Assembly: GCA_965228435.1 (NCBI GenBank)
Contig: OZ245818.1
Coordinates: 6,014,001-6,078,000 of the forward strand
DNA from: Hoeflea_A sp965228435
GTDB taxonomy: Bacteria; Pseudomonadota; Alphaproteobacteria; Rhizobiales; Rhizobiaceae
Direction of reading: 5' to 3'
Length of the DNA stretch: 64,000 bases
The translations under genes were made by a program, and so were the position numbers. Under the pieces are notes generated by a model. The model saw only the letters and a list, made by a program, of their open reading frames with translations. It was not told where the DNA came from and did not search any database. Positions within the stretch are counted from its first letter, which is position 1. Each line of letters begins with the position of its first letter. Below are positions 26,580-36,269 of this stretch, piece by piece.

Positions 26580-27234
26580 ATTGTCTTACATTTCATTCCT
26601 GTCCCACCGGGACGACTTCACTTGTACTAAGTGTCAAAAATTCAGCTTGAATTTCAGCGACATCTATGACCGCCCGTACATAGCATCACATTTATGGGCG
26701 TTTGGGGCATCATTCTCCACCTAGCCGGAATCTAAATCGATAACAACTTCGCGGATTGGACGGCCCGTACAGATGCACAACTGCAACCGTCACCAAATCC
26801 CTCTCAATCCACCTCTGGTGCGAAAGCACTCGAAGGCCCTGAACGCTGCTGTGTTACGTCTTAGATCTGCTGGATCGGTTTCAAAACCTGCTGAACAGGC
26901 AATGAGGGGAGGGCAAGGTAGCCCAACCGCGAAGTTCGATCCAAACATTATAGCTGCGGACTCTGTCAGAAGTTGCTGATTTTGCCGCGATCGGCCAGGG
27001 GCCGATCCAGGCTGCCTGCCGATATCTTCAAGAGCTAAAAATGGCACTGTATGTTATCTCGCCATGTTATGGCATGACCCACGCGGATTGGGGCGTGCTC
27101 TGGAAAACGGCTTGCTCAATATCAATATAAGCGGGGCGGACTGAGTGGATCGCAGGAACCTGAAACGGCTCGGATTGGCAGCGGCGACTTGTTCGCTCCT
27201 ACATCGCTGGGAACCGCAGTCAAGACGATATGTC
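26580..27234. other. Intergenic, no gene recognised
   Basis: About 650 bases. Short open frames occur on both strands but none resembles a protein family or has a good ribosome site. It may hold an eroded gene. Confidence 0.4.
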
Positions 27235-27825
27235 TTATGGAGCAGGTATGGTCATTGCGTTGATCTCAAAGACGAGCGGGCGATTGTCACCGTGAAAGCT
27301 GGCGATCATTGCGTCCATGAACCGTTCCGGGTTCAACCGGTCTTCATCAAGCTCGCGTCCCGTTAGTCTTAGGAGAAGGCTGAGCAGAGTCAGCTGACAC
27401 CTACCATTGCCTTCCCGAAACGGATGGATCGCGTTGATCTCGGCTATATAATAGGCCGCCCGATCGGCAAACGGGCCGACCTCTTCAATTCTGGTGAGGT
27501 GATCCTCCCGCGCGAGCTGCGCAAACAGCTTTTCCATCTCCGCATCAATGTATTCAGGATGGCAGAACCGGTTGCCGCCCTTGGCCGTGCGGATCTGCCG
27601 AATCTGTCCTGCCCAGTCATAAACGTCCTGGAAGAAATGCCGGTGGATAAGCCGGTAATGTGCATAGTCCAGTTCACCCGCTGGCAAGTCCTCTTCCGCC
27701 CGGGTTGTGAACATGAGCTGTTCGAACTGATCAAGTTCGTCCTGGTCGCGGATGTCAGCCTTGTTTATGAGGACATTTGTTCCGGGATAGCAGAGAGGAT
27801 CGTCGACCGCATCGTAGCGGTTCAT
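27235..27825 (-). CDS. Fic-domain AMP-transferase (toxin)
   Basis: The 196-residue protein has the full Fic motif, HPFREGNGR (about residues 144-152), with the catalytic His. Fic enzymes transfer AMP from ATP to target proteins. Class I Fic toxins are held off by a small partner encoded just upstream. Here a 72-residue gene lies upstream and overlaps by 4 bases. No inhibitory alpha-inh motif (S/TxxxEG/N) was seen at the ends of Fic itself, in line with a separate antitoxin. Confidence 0.9.
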   Translation of the reverse strand: MNRYDAVDDPLCYPGTNVLINKADIRDQDELDQFEQLMFTTRAEEDLPAGELDYAHYRLIHRHFFQDVYDWAGQIRQIRTAKGGNRFCHPEYIDAEMEKLFAQLAREDHLTRIEEVGPFADRAAYYIAEINAIHPFREGNGRCQLTLLSLLLRLTGRELDEDRLNPERFMDAMIASFHGDNRPLVFEINAMTIPAP

Positions 27826-28040
27826 TTGCGCTTGCTGGCCTTGAATGAACCCGAGATGGCAGACCGCAACGCATCGCCCTTCAGCCCGCTCGATTTGAAC
27901 GTCCTGTAATGCGCGGCGTTCTTCCGGGTTAGAACCATGCCCTCCACTGCAGAAAATTTCTCTGCCTTCGATTCGCCAATGGCCTTGGTGACATATCGAC
28001 CGGAAACGGCGGAGCGTTTTGCTGTGCGGTTCTTGCTCAT
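27822..28040 (-). CDS. Small basic protein upstream of fic, probable antitoxin
   Basis: The 72-residue, Lys/Arg-rich protein starts MSKNRTAKRSAVSGRYVTK and overlaps fic by 4 bases. Position and size fit a Fic antitoxin. The strict inhibitory motif S/TxxxEG/N is not present; FSAVEG is close but one residue short. The role is inferred from context. Confidence 0.6.
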   Translation of the reverse strand: MSKNRTAKRSAVSGRYVTKAIGESKAEKFSAVEGMVLTRKNAAHYRTFKSSGLKGDALRSAISGSFKASKRK

Positions 28041-28179
28041 CTATCTAATTTAACACTCCAATCTGAACATTGGTATAACGAAGATGACAAAGGCCCATTT
28101 TAGTACTCAACAGATTGGCTTTAAGTACCGTATTTCGCATTTTTCCATTGGTTGAGGGGTCGCAGTGCACCAGCTGGGC

Positions 28180-28467
28180 CTAACAGGCTGTTGTAATCCG
28201 AGCCCAGTCCAGGGGATGGTTTCGGCCGTCAGGCGGCCATATACAAAACGAGTTCGCAAGGGCTGGTTTGAAGGCGACCAAATCGGCGGCGCACTCGGTC
28301 CCGGTTCCGCTTTCACGAAACCTCCTGCGGGTGCGCTGTTCACGCCAATCTGGCCAGACACTCGGTCCCGCCACGGCGCCGACGGCATTGGCATGAAATA
28401 CGGTCGCTGGCTTGGGCTCCTGCGGGTGTCCTTTGAGCTTCGGCCCGTGGACGTCGTTGATAATCAT
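28180..28467 (-). CDS. Small ORF coupled to the MNT-HEPN gene, uncertain
   Basis: A 95-residue frame starts inside the stop of the upstream gene (ATGA overlap) and so could be translationally coupled. The sequence (MIINDVHGPKLKGHPQEP...) matches no family I know, is Pro/Arg-rich and may be spurious. Apart from it, 28041-28463 has no gene. Confidence 0.25.
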   Translation of the reverse strand: MIINDVHGPKLKGHPQEPKPATVFHANAVGAVAGPSVWPDWREQRTRRRFRESGTGTECAADLVAFKPALANSFCIWPPDGRNHPLDWARITTAC

Positions 28468-29393
28468 TCACCTGCTTCTTTCGCCAGCTGTGCCAGATGA
28501 TCCTTGCAAAGCTGTTCCACCAGTTTGTGTAACGCGGCGGTGTGTTCCCCAAGCCAGACGAGTGCTTCCTCACTGATTTGATAGTGCTCTGAATAGCGTG
28601 CCTTGACGTAAGCTTCGTTGAGGGTGTTGAACCAAGCCTGGTACCGTCGTTGATCGCGCGGCCAGGCATCCACCAGACGCAGGTCCTGTTCCTCCGCTAG
28701 GGAGCGCAGGAAAGTAATGTTGTGCGAATGCGGGTCGTAATTTGTCAAGGTCAGGAGGAGAGTTGAGTAAGCCTGCTCAATGGCCTGATGAAGGCTGAAC
28801 GCCGCACCATTTCGCCACACCTCATCTCTCGGATGCGATTTCGCAAACTGTAATTTTGACGTTTCTAACATCATTGTGGCAGTAGGAAATCTATTATCGA
28901 AATAGTGCTGCGAAACTCGGTACAGAGACTGCGGATCGAGCGGCTTGGGCTGGGGCAGGGGATCGTCGTCTAGCTCATAGAGCACGATGCCGTCCTTGCG
29001 GATGTCAGAGAAGAAATACTGGCCTTCTATCAGGGCAGTGTTCACCTGTCTTCTGGAATGAACGATGAACCCGACCTGCGGCTTGATCGCCTTGTCGCGG
29101 ATAAAGCGGTCTTCCGCTTTCGCCCAGTAGTCGGCAAAGTCCGTCAGCTTCTTGTTGTTGACGATGACCAGCAGATCGTAATCCGAGCGGTAGCCCTTCA
29201 TAGTGTGCGGTTCATCCACCCAATCGCCACGCGCATGAGAGCCGAACAGGATGATCTTCAAAATCCTGCCTTTCTTTTTGAAGTCGGCCGTTCCACCGTT
29301 CAGCGCATCCTCGAATTCCTCGTGCAGGATATCGATGATACGGTCGAGCTCACGCTGTTTGCTCAGAGGCAGATGATCGATGCTGGATTTCAT
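28464..29393 (-). CDS. Fused nucleotidyltransferase-HEPN protein
   Basis: From the ATG at 29393 (MKSSIDHLPLSKQRELD) the protein has 309 residues. The N-terminal half is a minimal nucleotidyltransferase: GSHARGDW followed by SDYDLLVIV gives the GS...DxD metal site. The C-terminal half (about residues 170-300) is an alpha-helical HEPN domain. Separate MNT and HEPN proteins form toxin-antitoxin pairs in which MNT adenylylates the HEPN RNase; this is the single-chain form. Substrate is unknown. Confidence 0.85.
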   Translation of the reverse strand: MKSSIDHLPLSKQRELDRIIDILHEEFEDALNGGTADFKKKGRILKIILFGSHARGDWVDEPHTMKGYRSDYDLLVIVNNKKLTDFADYWAKAEDRFIRDKAIKPQVGFIVHSRRQVNTALIEGQYFFSDIRKDGIVLYELDDDPLPQPKPLDPQSLYRVSQHYFDNRFPTATMMLETSKLQFAKSHPRDEVWRNGAAFSLHQAIEQAYSTLLLTLTNYDPHSHNITFLRSLAEEQDLRLVDAWPRDQRRYQAWFNTLNEAYVKARYSEHYQISEEALVWLGEHTAALHKLVEQLCKDHLAQLAKEAGE

Positions 29394-29835
29394 AATCGGG
29401 CAGGGCTCTTTGCTGAAATGGCGATGACGGTAATTCGAGTTTTGGCCGGTGCGCGATAGTGCATATCGGGACAAGCTGCATTCAAGGACGGTTTTTCATT
29501 GAGTTCAAGCAAGCCGCAACCCGTTCCGCGCATAATTTGGAATTGTCGGATTTGACAAAATAATCCGTAATGTGGGTTTAAACTGGCATCGATTTCGAAT
29601 GATGACAAATCCTAGATGACCGAAATGCACCGGCGTTTTATGGCTATCTAAAGTTGTATTTTGTTTATCATGTATCATAAAAGAACCAGATTTCGCATTC
29701 AGTTTAAGCGGACGGGATAAGGCGAATGGTGAAGAACGAACAAGGTGAACCACTGATCGATCACGTCTTTTTTTAATGGGCCTTTGAAGATGCATCCGCG
29801 CGGGCTGATTTACATTTCCAACAGGGCTCAGATTG
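29394..29835. other. Intergenic, AT-rich, divergent promoters expected
   Basis: About 440 bases between the divergent MNT-HEPN and response-regulator genes. No gene was recognised. The GATTGATGAAACC context at the regulator start is the same as that at 55317. Confidence 0.4.
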
Positions 29836-30543
29836 ATGAAACCCTTGATATTAATCTACTCCAAGGACGCGGATTTTTTTCTCATTTTGTGCCATATACT
29901 AGAGGTTGAGGGCTTCAGAGCCAAATTGGTCGGCAGCTCAGACGAAACATTTCATGGTGCAACAGAATACGATCCCGCAGGCATTGTCCTTGATTGCAGA
30001 CCAGGCTGCTGTGCACACTTGGAAGTCTGCAGTCGCCTGAAGAATGATCCGCAAACCTCCGGCACAACGACAGTCGCGCTCATAAGTCCGGGCGCCGAAA
30101 ATCAAGTTGTCGATTTGATCAAGTTGGGTATCGACGAGTGCTTTGTCAGGCCGATCGCACCGATCAAGCTGTTGGAGTTCCTCAAGACAAGTTTGAACTG
30201 CGACCAAAAAGAATCCCGTGGCGCAAATCCTGACCGGCTATCCTTGAACTACTCGGACATAGAGATGGATATTTGTACGCGTCGCGTGCGCCGAAACGGT
30301 GAGGATATCCATCTGGGGCCCATTGAGTTCAGCATCTTGCATTATCTCCTTCAAAATCCCGAGCAGGTTTTCAGCCGTGACGAGCTCATAAAGGCGGCCT
30401 GGCCTGAAAATGTTCACGTTGATTTACGAACAGTTGATGTGCATATCGGGCGACTTCGCAGAAACCTCATGGCGGCATCGAATTCCAACATCATCCGAAC
30501 TGTCAGGGCTGCCGGTTATGCCCTTGATGAGCATGCCGGATAG
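29836..30543 (+). CDS. Orphan PhoB/OmpR-like regulator with degenerate receiver
   Basis: From the ATG at 29836 the protein is 235 residues. The receiver domain (1-115) keeps the phosphoacceptor Asp (IVLDCRPG). The acidic pair is altered (YSKDAD), the Thr/Ser switch reads ALISPG and the conserved Lys is Arg (FVRPIAP). The C-terminal winged helix (about 138-232) is normal: LGPIEFSILHYLLQNPEQVFSRDELI and RTVDVHIGRLRR. No kinase is nearby. It is a close paralogue of 55317-56036. Confidence 0.88.
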   Translation: MKPLILIYSKDADFFLILCHILEVEGFRAKLVGSSDETFHGATEYDPAGIVLDCRPGCCAHLEVCSRLKNDPQTSGTTTVALISPGAENQVVDLIKLGIDECFVRPIAPIKLLEFLKTSLNCDQKESRGANPDRLSLNYSDIEMDICTRRVRRNGEDIHLGPIEFSILHYLLQNPEQVFSRDELIKAAWPENVHVDLRTVDVHIGRLRRNLMAASNSNIIRTVRAAGYALDEHAG

Positions 30544-30609
30544 TGTCACGCGTTCTCGTTGCAGATCTGTATCCAAGCACTGTATACCATCGGCTGCTGA
30601 CATTGTGTT

Positions 30610-31260
30610 TCAACAACCGCTGTAACGTACACTGGCGGCTGTCTTTCCAAGCGAACCGGCCGGATGCAGACGCGCGAAATCATCACGCGTGAACCCGCGT
30701 TGTTCAAGAATGATGAGCGCGAGTGCATCGCCAAGTGCCATCATCGTTGTCGTACTTGTGGTCGGTGCCAATCCAAGGGGACAGGCCTCCTTGGTTTGGC
30801 CGATGTCGAGCACGATGTCTGATTGCCGAGCCAGGTAGGATTCAGCGTCGCCGGTAATCGCGATTATTATGATCGGGAGCGCCTTTGCGATATCCACCAC
30901 TCGGGAAAGCTCTGCTGTCTCGCCGGAATTGCTTAGGGCAAGCATTGCGTCGCCACGACAGACACGGCCCAGATCGCCGTGCAGGGCGTTTGTTGGATCG
31001 AGCGTAAATGATGGCGTGCCGGTAGACGCCAGTGTTGCCGAGATTTTCTCACCTACAAGTTGAGACTTGCCGACGCCGGATACCACGACTTTACCGTCGA
31101 TTGACAATATTGTCCGTGCCGCCGTGCAGAGTTCGCCTGTCAAGTTTTCAGCCAGGATTGAAAGCGCGCTCGCTTCAACGCGGATAAAATCTTTAGCACG
31201 CTCCAGTATCAGAGTAGAGCTGGTTTGAGTTGCGGCTATTGATGATTGTAGGTCGCGCAT
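30610..31260 (-). CDS. KpsF/GutQ-type arabinose-5-phosphate isomerase, SIS domain only
   Basis: The 216-residue protein has the SIS fold of KdsD: VVVSGVGKSQLVGEKISATLASTGTPSF, then ALSNSGETAEL and the HPAGSLGK end. KdsD makes arabinose-5-phosphate, the first step of Kdo synthesis. The usual pair of C-terminal CBS domains is missing, so it is about 110 residues shorter than housekeeping KdsD. kdsA lies 4 kb away, so the two may supply Kdo for a surface polysaccharide. Confidence 0.88.
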   Translation of the reverse strand: MRDLQSSIAATQTSSTLILERAKDFIRVEASALSILAENLTGELCTAARTILSIDGKVVVSGVGKSQLVGEKISATLASTGTPSFTLDPTNALHGDLGRVCRGDAMLALSNSGETAELSRVVDIAKALPIIIIAITGDAESYLARQSDIVLDIGQTKEACPLGLAPTTSTTTMMALGDALALIILEQRGFTRDDFARLHPAGSLGKTAASVRYSGC

Positions 31261-31917
31261 AAGATTCTCTACCTAACAATTAGCCGACATTCGCCGAGTC
31301 TAGGTGGAAAGGCATCTCATCAGAACAATAGTTCGTGTTATTTTTCATTGAATACATTGCCTCTATGTTGGCCGGTTTCAAGTGAAAATATGTGATAAAC
31401 TGATGAATAAATTGGGAAAGATATTGTATGTTTATGTCAATCAAAACAAATTACTGAATATACTCTACAATTGTTGTTGTTAATATAATACGTGAGACTG
31501 TCATCGTTACAAAATCTACGCTTAAAGGGTAGAGTGTATCGAAATAAAAGCCCGTTCACTCCAGGCGAGTTTCTATGCTCCATAAGAAAGATACTTTCGG
31601 AACTTGATGTGTGAAATGGCCGAAAGTTTCATTATCAGGCCGGCGCGCAAAGCCATTTGATCTCTGTGACTGTCGGCCGAAATGAACCCGACGTAGACAC
31701 TAACATTAAGATCGCGAATTCGCGTTCACGACCCGTATCGAGCGCACGCAAAGGTCAGAGAAATTGCGCTGTACTTTCCATCATTGCACATTTCCAGATG
31801 TATCCAGTTCAAATCTGCATATGAAAAGCCGCTATGCGGAGATAGCGTTCAAAAATGCCCCTGGTTGGCCTTTGTAGATTGTTTCAGTTTTCCAAGTGAT
31901 TGGGGAGGCTACATGCG
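31261..31917. other. Intergenic, AT-rich, no gene seen
   Basis: About 650 bases, with strongly AT-rich stretches near 31330-31500. No gene, and no clear inverted repeat of the adjacent IS remnant, was recognised. Confidence 0.4.
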
Positions 31918-32990
31918 ATGATGGGTCCGAGGCAAGACGCATATGACACGCTGTTTTATCGGTTCTCGATCGAGGTCTATGTGCCCAGTCGTCTTCCGCT
32001 GCGGGCGATAAACGGTTTGTGGATCTGTCGGATGTGCTGCCATTGCTGGCGCTGATCGACAGCTCTCTCGGAAGGCCATCGATTGACCCCGAACTTATGA
32101 TCCGAATGCTCCTGCTGGGTTATTGCCAGGGCATTCGCTCGGAACGTCTCGCCTATCATTGGTTCTGCAGGCTTGATCTCACGGATCCGGTTCCGGACCA
32201 TTCGACCTTTTCGAAAAACCGGTAAAGACAATTTCGCGATAGCGGCATCTTCCGACATTTGTTGGAAAAGGTACTGTAGCGTTGTAATGATGACGGTATT
32301 GTTGGCGGCGAAGGTTCGGCGTCGATGTTAGCCTCATCCCGGCCAATGCCAATCAGACGCGCGGCGTTTACGGGAAGGAAGTCTTGTCGTCTGAACCGCT
32401 AGCCGGGCAATTGATAAATATATCAAAACTCTTGACGACACCGGGTAGGTTTAGCAGAGATGCTTGTCTGGCTGGTTGCGGAACGCGAAAAGGACGTCAC
32501 ATCTCTGTCTGGGATAAAACAAGACCTCATCACAGTGCCTTTTCGCGAGGGGACTTCACCCACGATCCAGCATACGACTGCCACGGCTGACCCGCTGGCA
32601 ACACTCTCCAATGAGTCCACCGCAGGTTCAGTAAACCCCATAGTCTAAATGCAGACCAGGACGGTACGATCCGTAGTCGCGCCAGGAAGCATGATTGCGA
32701 AGCATTTGCCTTAAAAAAATGGAGATGCTGCCCAACCCGGCAGCACGAGGGTCACTTGTTCTGTTCACGAGGCAACACCGGTATTGCCCGCCAGATCCTC
32801 GAAATAGGCGCCTTCGTGACCTTATTGATTTAACGACAAGGGTTCAAATGCTGTTTGCTCACCTCAAGCGATTGGTCGGCATGGGAATGATGTACCTTTG
32901 AGAAACTAAAGGGCAATGGAACAGTTCAAAACGACTGCAGTAGCCGAATCTCAGAAATCTAGCTAAAAAGGTTGTAATCCAAGACTAAAA
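31918..32990 (+). pseudogene. IS1182-family transposase remnant
   Basis: Pieces of an IS1182-type transposase appear in order: MMGPRQDAYDTLFYRFSIE at 31918, a frameshift near 32013, RPSIDPELMIRMLLLGYCQG, an apparent in-frame deletion before LAYHWFCRLDLTDPVPDHST, stops after FSKNR and near 32278, then VGGEG, ANANQTRGVYGKE, DKTRPHHSAFSRGDFTHDPAYD and, near 32850, RVQMLFAHLKRLVGMG. Multiple shifts and stops show long inactivity. Terminal inverted repeats were not identified. Confidence 0.85.
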
Positions 32991-33173
32991 AGAGGCACCG
33001 GTCGTCGCAACTAAATTCCAAAGCCTTTATATCTGCAGCTTTTTCAAACCTATCCGGATAAAACTGCCGTTCAAACCCAAGGCACCAACGCCCGCTAACC
33101 TGTGCAGGCGCCGCTGTCAGATCCGTGTTTGGGTTTCTTCGACTTTAGAACCTCGCCATCGTTTATGCAAAAC

Positions 33174-33989
33174 TCAACTCCACACTTGGACGACCAGCAT
33201 CCAGGTACCCATGCCGAGCATCGCAAGATTCTCCGTCAGGGATATGAAGCCAAGCGGCACATTTGAGTCTCCGCCCACACAGGCGCAGGTCAACTCTTGT
33301 TTGTCGATATACACCGCCTTTACTACACTGATTGCCCCAATCGCGCCGATCAAGATTCCTGCAGGCGCAACAAGCCAGATCAGCCAGCTGTTTGTGCCAA
33401 TCAGAGCCATCATGCCGACACCGGCATAGAGTTCCACGAATGGATAGGCGTAGCCGTAGGGTACGTAACGGCGGGCCAGCAGATCGTACCCGAGGAAACT
33501 GTTCACAAATCCTTCTAAGTCCTGGAGTTTTTGGATCGCGAGCGCGACCATTGACGTAGCGACGAACCACTTAAACCACGTCAATATCGGGACCCCCTCA
33601 TAGAGATTTAGCACGATCGCAAAGGCCATTAGAGAGGTGCTGGCGAAGATCGCAATGACCGGCTGATAGGTCGTATCGCCCCTTTCTGAAACGCGATAGC
33701 CGAAGTGCTTTTTCAGGTCGGTATAGCCACCGATACGATCACCACCAATGAAGGTGATCGGCGTCGTTTCAACCCCATGCGCATTTTTGAACACTTCCAC
33801 TTCATTCCGACTTTCCAGAAGGTTGTCTTCGACCTCGTATCCCTGTTGCTTCAATAAAGAGAGAGATTTCAGACCGTATGGGCAGAGATGTCCCGGCATT
33901 GCCATGCGATACAGCGACGCCTTCCCTTTTTCTCTTTCGCTATTTACGCGGGACGTGTCCGGTCTGTTGATCCTGTCAGTTGCTGTCAT
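33174..33989 (-). CDS. Glutaredoxin-MauE fusion membrane protein
   Basis: From the ATG at 33989 the protein is 271 residues. Residues about 25-95 are a glutaredoxin-like domain with a single active Cys (LCPYGLKS) and the GGYTDLKKHF end. It is followed by a MauE/DoxX-like domain of four to five helices (about 105-265) containing a CAC motif (LTCACVGGD). Such fusions probably move thiol or quinone redox equivalents across the membrane. It lies 22 bases after the DUF305 gene and is probably co-transcribed. Confidence 0.78.
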   Translation of the reverse strand: MTATDRINRPDTSRVNSEREKGKASLYRMAMPGHLCPYGLKSLSLLKQQGYEVEDNLLESRNEVEVFKNAHGVETTPITFIGGDRIGGYTDLKKHFGYRVSERGDTTYQPVIAIFASTSLMAFAIVLNLYEGVPILTWFKWFVATSMVALAIQKLQDLEGFVNSFLGYDLLARRYVPYGYAYPFVELYAGVGMMALIGTNSWLIWLVAPAGILIGAIGAISVVKAVYIDKQELTCACVGGDSNVPLGFISLTENLAMLGMGTWMLVVQVWS

Positions 33990-34011
33990 GGCCCGAGCCC
34001 TGATTACGATT

Positions 34012-34572
34012 TCATTCCGACGCCGTATTGCGACGGGTGCCCGCTGGCGCATCGCCTTCGGCTTCAATGTCCTCTATGTACTGTTTCATTTCCTCGATTT
34101 CGGCGCGCTGTGCCTCGATGATCGCGTCCGCTAACTCGCGCACGCGCGGGTCAGAGATATTTGCTCTCTCACTCGTCATGATTGCGATTGAGTGGTGCGG
34201 AATCATCGCCTTCATCCATGCGACGTCACCCACAGTATCTTGAGACCGCACGAGATAAAGGCCGACCGCGACTGCAATGGCCGAGCCAGAGATAATCGCG
34301 ATGTTGGCTTTACGGTTCGAATACATGCCGAGCATGAAGACCAGCATGATAACCGCCATCATTCCGCCCATGTAAAGCGCCATCCACATCCGCGTTTGAG
34401 AAAAGAAGACGTGATCAAGTGCGTAGCTGTTAAGATACATCAGCCCGTACATAATTACAGTGGACGTGATGATCATTGCAAAGAATCGAACATAGCCTGA
34501 CGGGCCGTTTGAGGTGTCGGATTTTTCGTCAGTTCTGTGCGGTGTCACAGTAGCGTCTTCATGCAATGCCAT
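34012..34572 (-). CDS. DUF305 membrane protein, metal-resistance associated
   Basis: The 186-residue protein has four hydrophobic segments (about 28-46, 60-82, 88-108) and then a C-terminal DUF305 part with MKAMIPHHSIAIMTSERA and REL-DAII-AQ. DUF305 proteins carry conserved His/Met and are frequent in copper loci. The start has a strong GGAGG site. It is divergent from a broken CsoR-type repressor gene that may once have controlled it. Confidence 0.85.
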   Translation of the reverse strand: MALHEDATVTPHRTDEKSDTSNGPSGYVRFFAMIITSTVIMYGLMYLNSYALDHVFFSQTRMWMALYMGGMMAVIMLVFMLGMYSNRKANIAIISGSAIAVAVGLYLVRSQDTVGDVAWMKAMIPHHSIAIMTSERANISDPRVRELADAIIEAQRAEIEEMKQYIEDIEAEGDAPAGTRRNTASE

Positions 34573-34653
34573 TGTTCGCCTCCATAGTATACTTGTGTAG
34601 GGTATGAACCCGCCAAAGACGCAAAGGTTCCAAAATCGGAAGAGGCGTGGGAG

Positions 34654-34926
34654 ATGATGGCCGACAAGGATAAGACGCTGGACTACATTCCGAGATTAGA
34701 AGGCTGGGTGCGCGGCGTTGCAAGGATGTTCGAAAAATTCAATCGTTGCATGGATATCATTGCACAGACAGCGGCAATACGCTCAGCCATCTGAAGCGCA
34801 GCGAGACTGATCTTCGAAATCCATGCCGATCATCGTGTCAAGGCCGCGATCCAGAGCGGTGAAACGACGGAGAAGCGGGCTAGGTTCGACGAATTGATCG
34901 GACCCTTGCTGAAGGCATCGCACTAG
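34654..34926 (+). pseudogene. CsoR/RcnR/FrmR-family repressor with nonsense codon
   Basis: Frame 34654-34926 reads as one CsoR-type repressor interrupted by TGA at 34792. The start is LDYIPRLEGWVRGVARMFEKFNR, then CMDIIAQTAAIRSAI, stop, and SAARLIFEIHADHRVKAAIQSG to the TAG at 34924. The first ligand Cys is kept, but the HxxxC pair has the Cys replaced by Arg. Both the stop and the lost ligand argue it is dead. It faces away from the DUF305 gene. Confidence 0.82.
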
Positions 34927-35308
34927 GGCCTGCCGACAATCATCGTGATTTAATGACGGACGGACTATATTGATTATTGCTGTTTAGTAAGTTCTTCACG
35001 GAGAACTCTTCGACAGTACCGCTAAATACTCAAAACAGCTGTTCGCACAGTTCCGGATAGTATCAATATGGACTCAAGGACATCTGTTCGGATATTTCGT
35101 TGATGCGCGAGAGTCTCATTGTTTTCCAACTTCGACAGTTTGGAGTAACTCTTTACAACTCCTCGCAATCACAACAAAAGTTAGAACCCGACCTTAAGGC
35201 CGCTCAATTCGGTTACGGTGCTTTGCCCAAAGGTGAGCATTCCAGATAATAGCAGTCAGGCTGCTCAGGTCTGATGTGGTTCATCAAACAGACTTCGGAC
35301 TTTGGTGA
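34927..35308. other. Intergenic, no gene seen
   Basis: About 380 bases between the broken repressor and the 3' end of kdsA. No protein-coding frame or clear regulatory element was found. Confidence 0.4.
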
Positions 35309-36157
35309 CTATATGCGATTGGCAGCAATCGGATTTTGTTTAGCCAGCTTATCAAATGCGAGCAGAGTCCGCATCAGTTCTTTCATCCGGCTGAGATGAA
35401 GCATATTGGGTCCGTCGCTTGGCGCGCTATCGGGGTCCTGATGCGTTTCGATAAAGAGGGCGGCAATGCCGATCGCCGCAGCGGCGCGGGCGAGGACCGG
35501 GACCATTTCCCGTTGGCCCCCCGACACTGTGCCTTTGCCGCCCGGCTGTTGCACCGAATGGGTTGCGTCAAACACGACCGGATATCCCGTTTTTGAAAGG
35601 ACCGGCAACGAACGCATGTCCGTTACAAGCGTGTTATAGCCGAAACTGGTGCCGCGCTCGCATAACAAGATGCGTTCCGTACCGGATTGCTCCAGCTTTC
35701 TTACGACATTTTCCATGTCCCAGGGCGCCAGGAATTGACCCTTTTTGACGTTCACGGCGCGGCCGGTCTTCGCAGCGGCGGCGAGCAGATCCGTCTGGCG
35801 GCACAAGAACGCCGGGATTTGCAATACGTCAACCACTTCGCTCACCGCAGTGCATTGCTGTGGTGTGTGTACATCGGTCAGCACAGGGCAGCCGAAGGTT
35901 TCTCTCAGTTCTGCGAGGATTGGAAGCCCTGCATTCAGCCCGATGCCGCGTTCGCTTGCGATGCTTGTCCGGTTGGCTTTGTCAAAGGACGTCTTGTAGA
36001 TCAAATTCATGTTGAACCCAGCGGCTAGCTCGACAAGGGCGTGGCACATTTCCATGGCATGGTTGCGGCTTTCGAGCGCGCATGGACCGGCAATTAGCGT
36101 CAGCGGCAGATCGTTGCCGATAAGAAAATTACACAGTCTTATGTGTTTCGGCGTCAT
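35309..36157 (-). CDS. kdsA: 3-deoxy-8-phosphooctulonate synthase KdsA
   Basis: From the ATG at 36157 (CCGGAG site 7 bases before) the protein is about 282 residues. The PEP-binding start LIAGPCALES, the KTSFDKANRTS loop, DVHTPQQC, NVKKGQFLAPWDM and FDATHSVQQPGG are all typical of KdsA. It condenses arabinose-5-phosphate with PEP to Kdo-8-phosphate. Housekeeping kdsA usually sits beside pyrG/eno, so this copy next to an IS remnant is probably an extra, possibly for capsule or LPS variation. Confidence 0.95.
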   Translation of the reverse strand: MTPKHIRLCNFLIGNDLPLTLIAGPCALESRNHAMEMCHALVELAAGFNMNLIYKTSFDKANRTSIASERGIGLNAGLPILAELRETFGCPVLTDVHTPQQCTAVSEVVDVLQIPAFLCRQTDLLAAAAKTGRAVNVKKGQFLAPWDMENVVRKLEQSGTERILLCERGTSFGYNTLVTDMRSLPVLSKTGYPVVFDATHSVQQPGGKGTVSGGQREMVPVLARAAAAIGIAALFIETHQDPDSAPSDGPNMLHLSRMKELMRTLLAFDKLAKQNPIAANRI

Positions 36158-36269
36158 GCTGGTGCTCCGGATATTTGCACTGATCATTCAAATGAAAGCT
36201 GTGGTTTAGGCATGCGTTTTGATTATTTGAGCATGCCGCCGCGCGAACCGGACAGGTTTTCCGTTGCAA

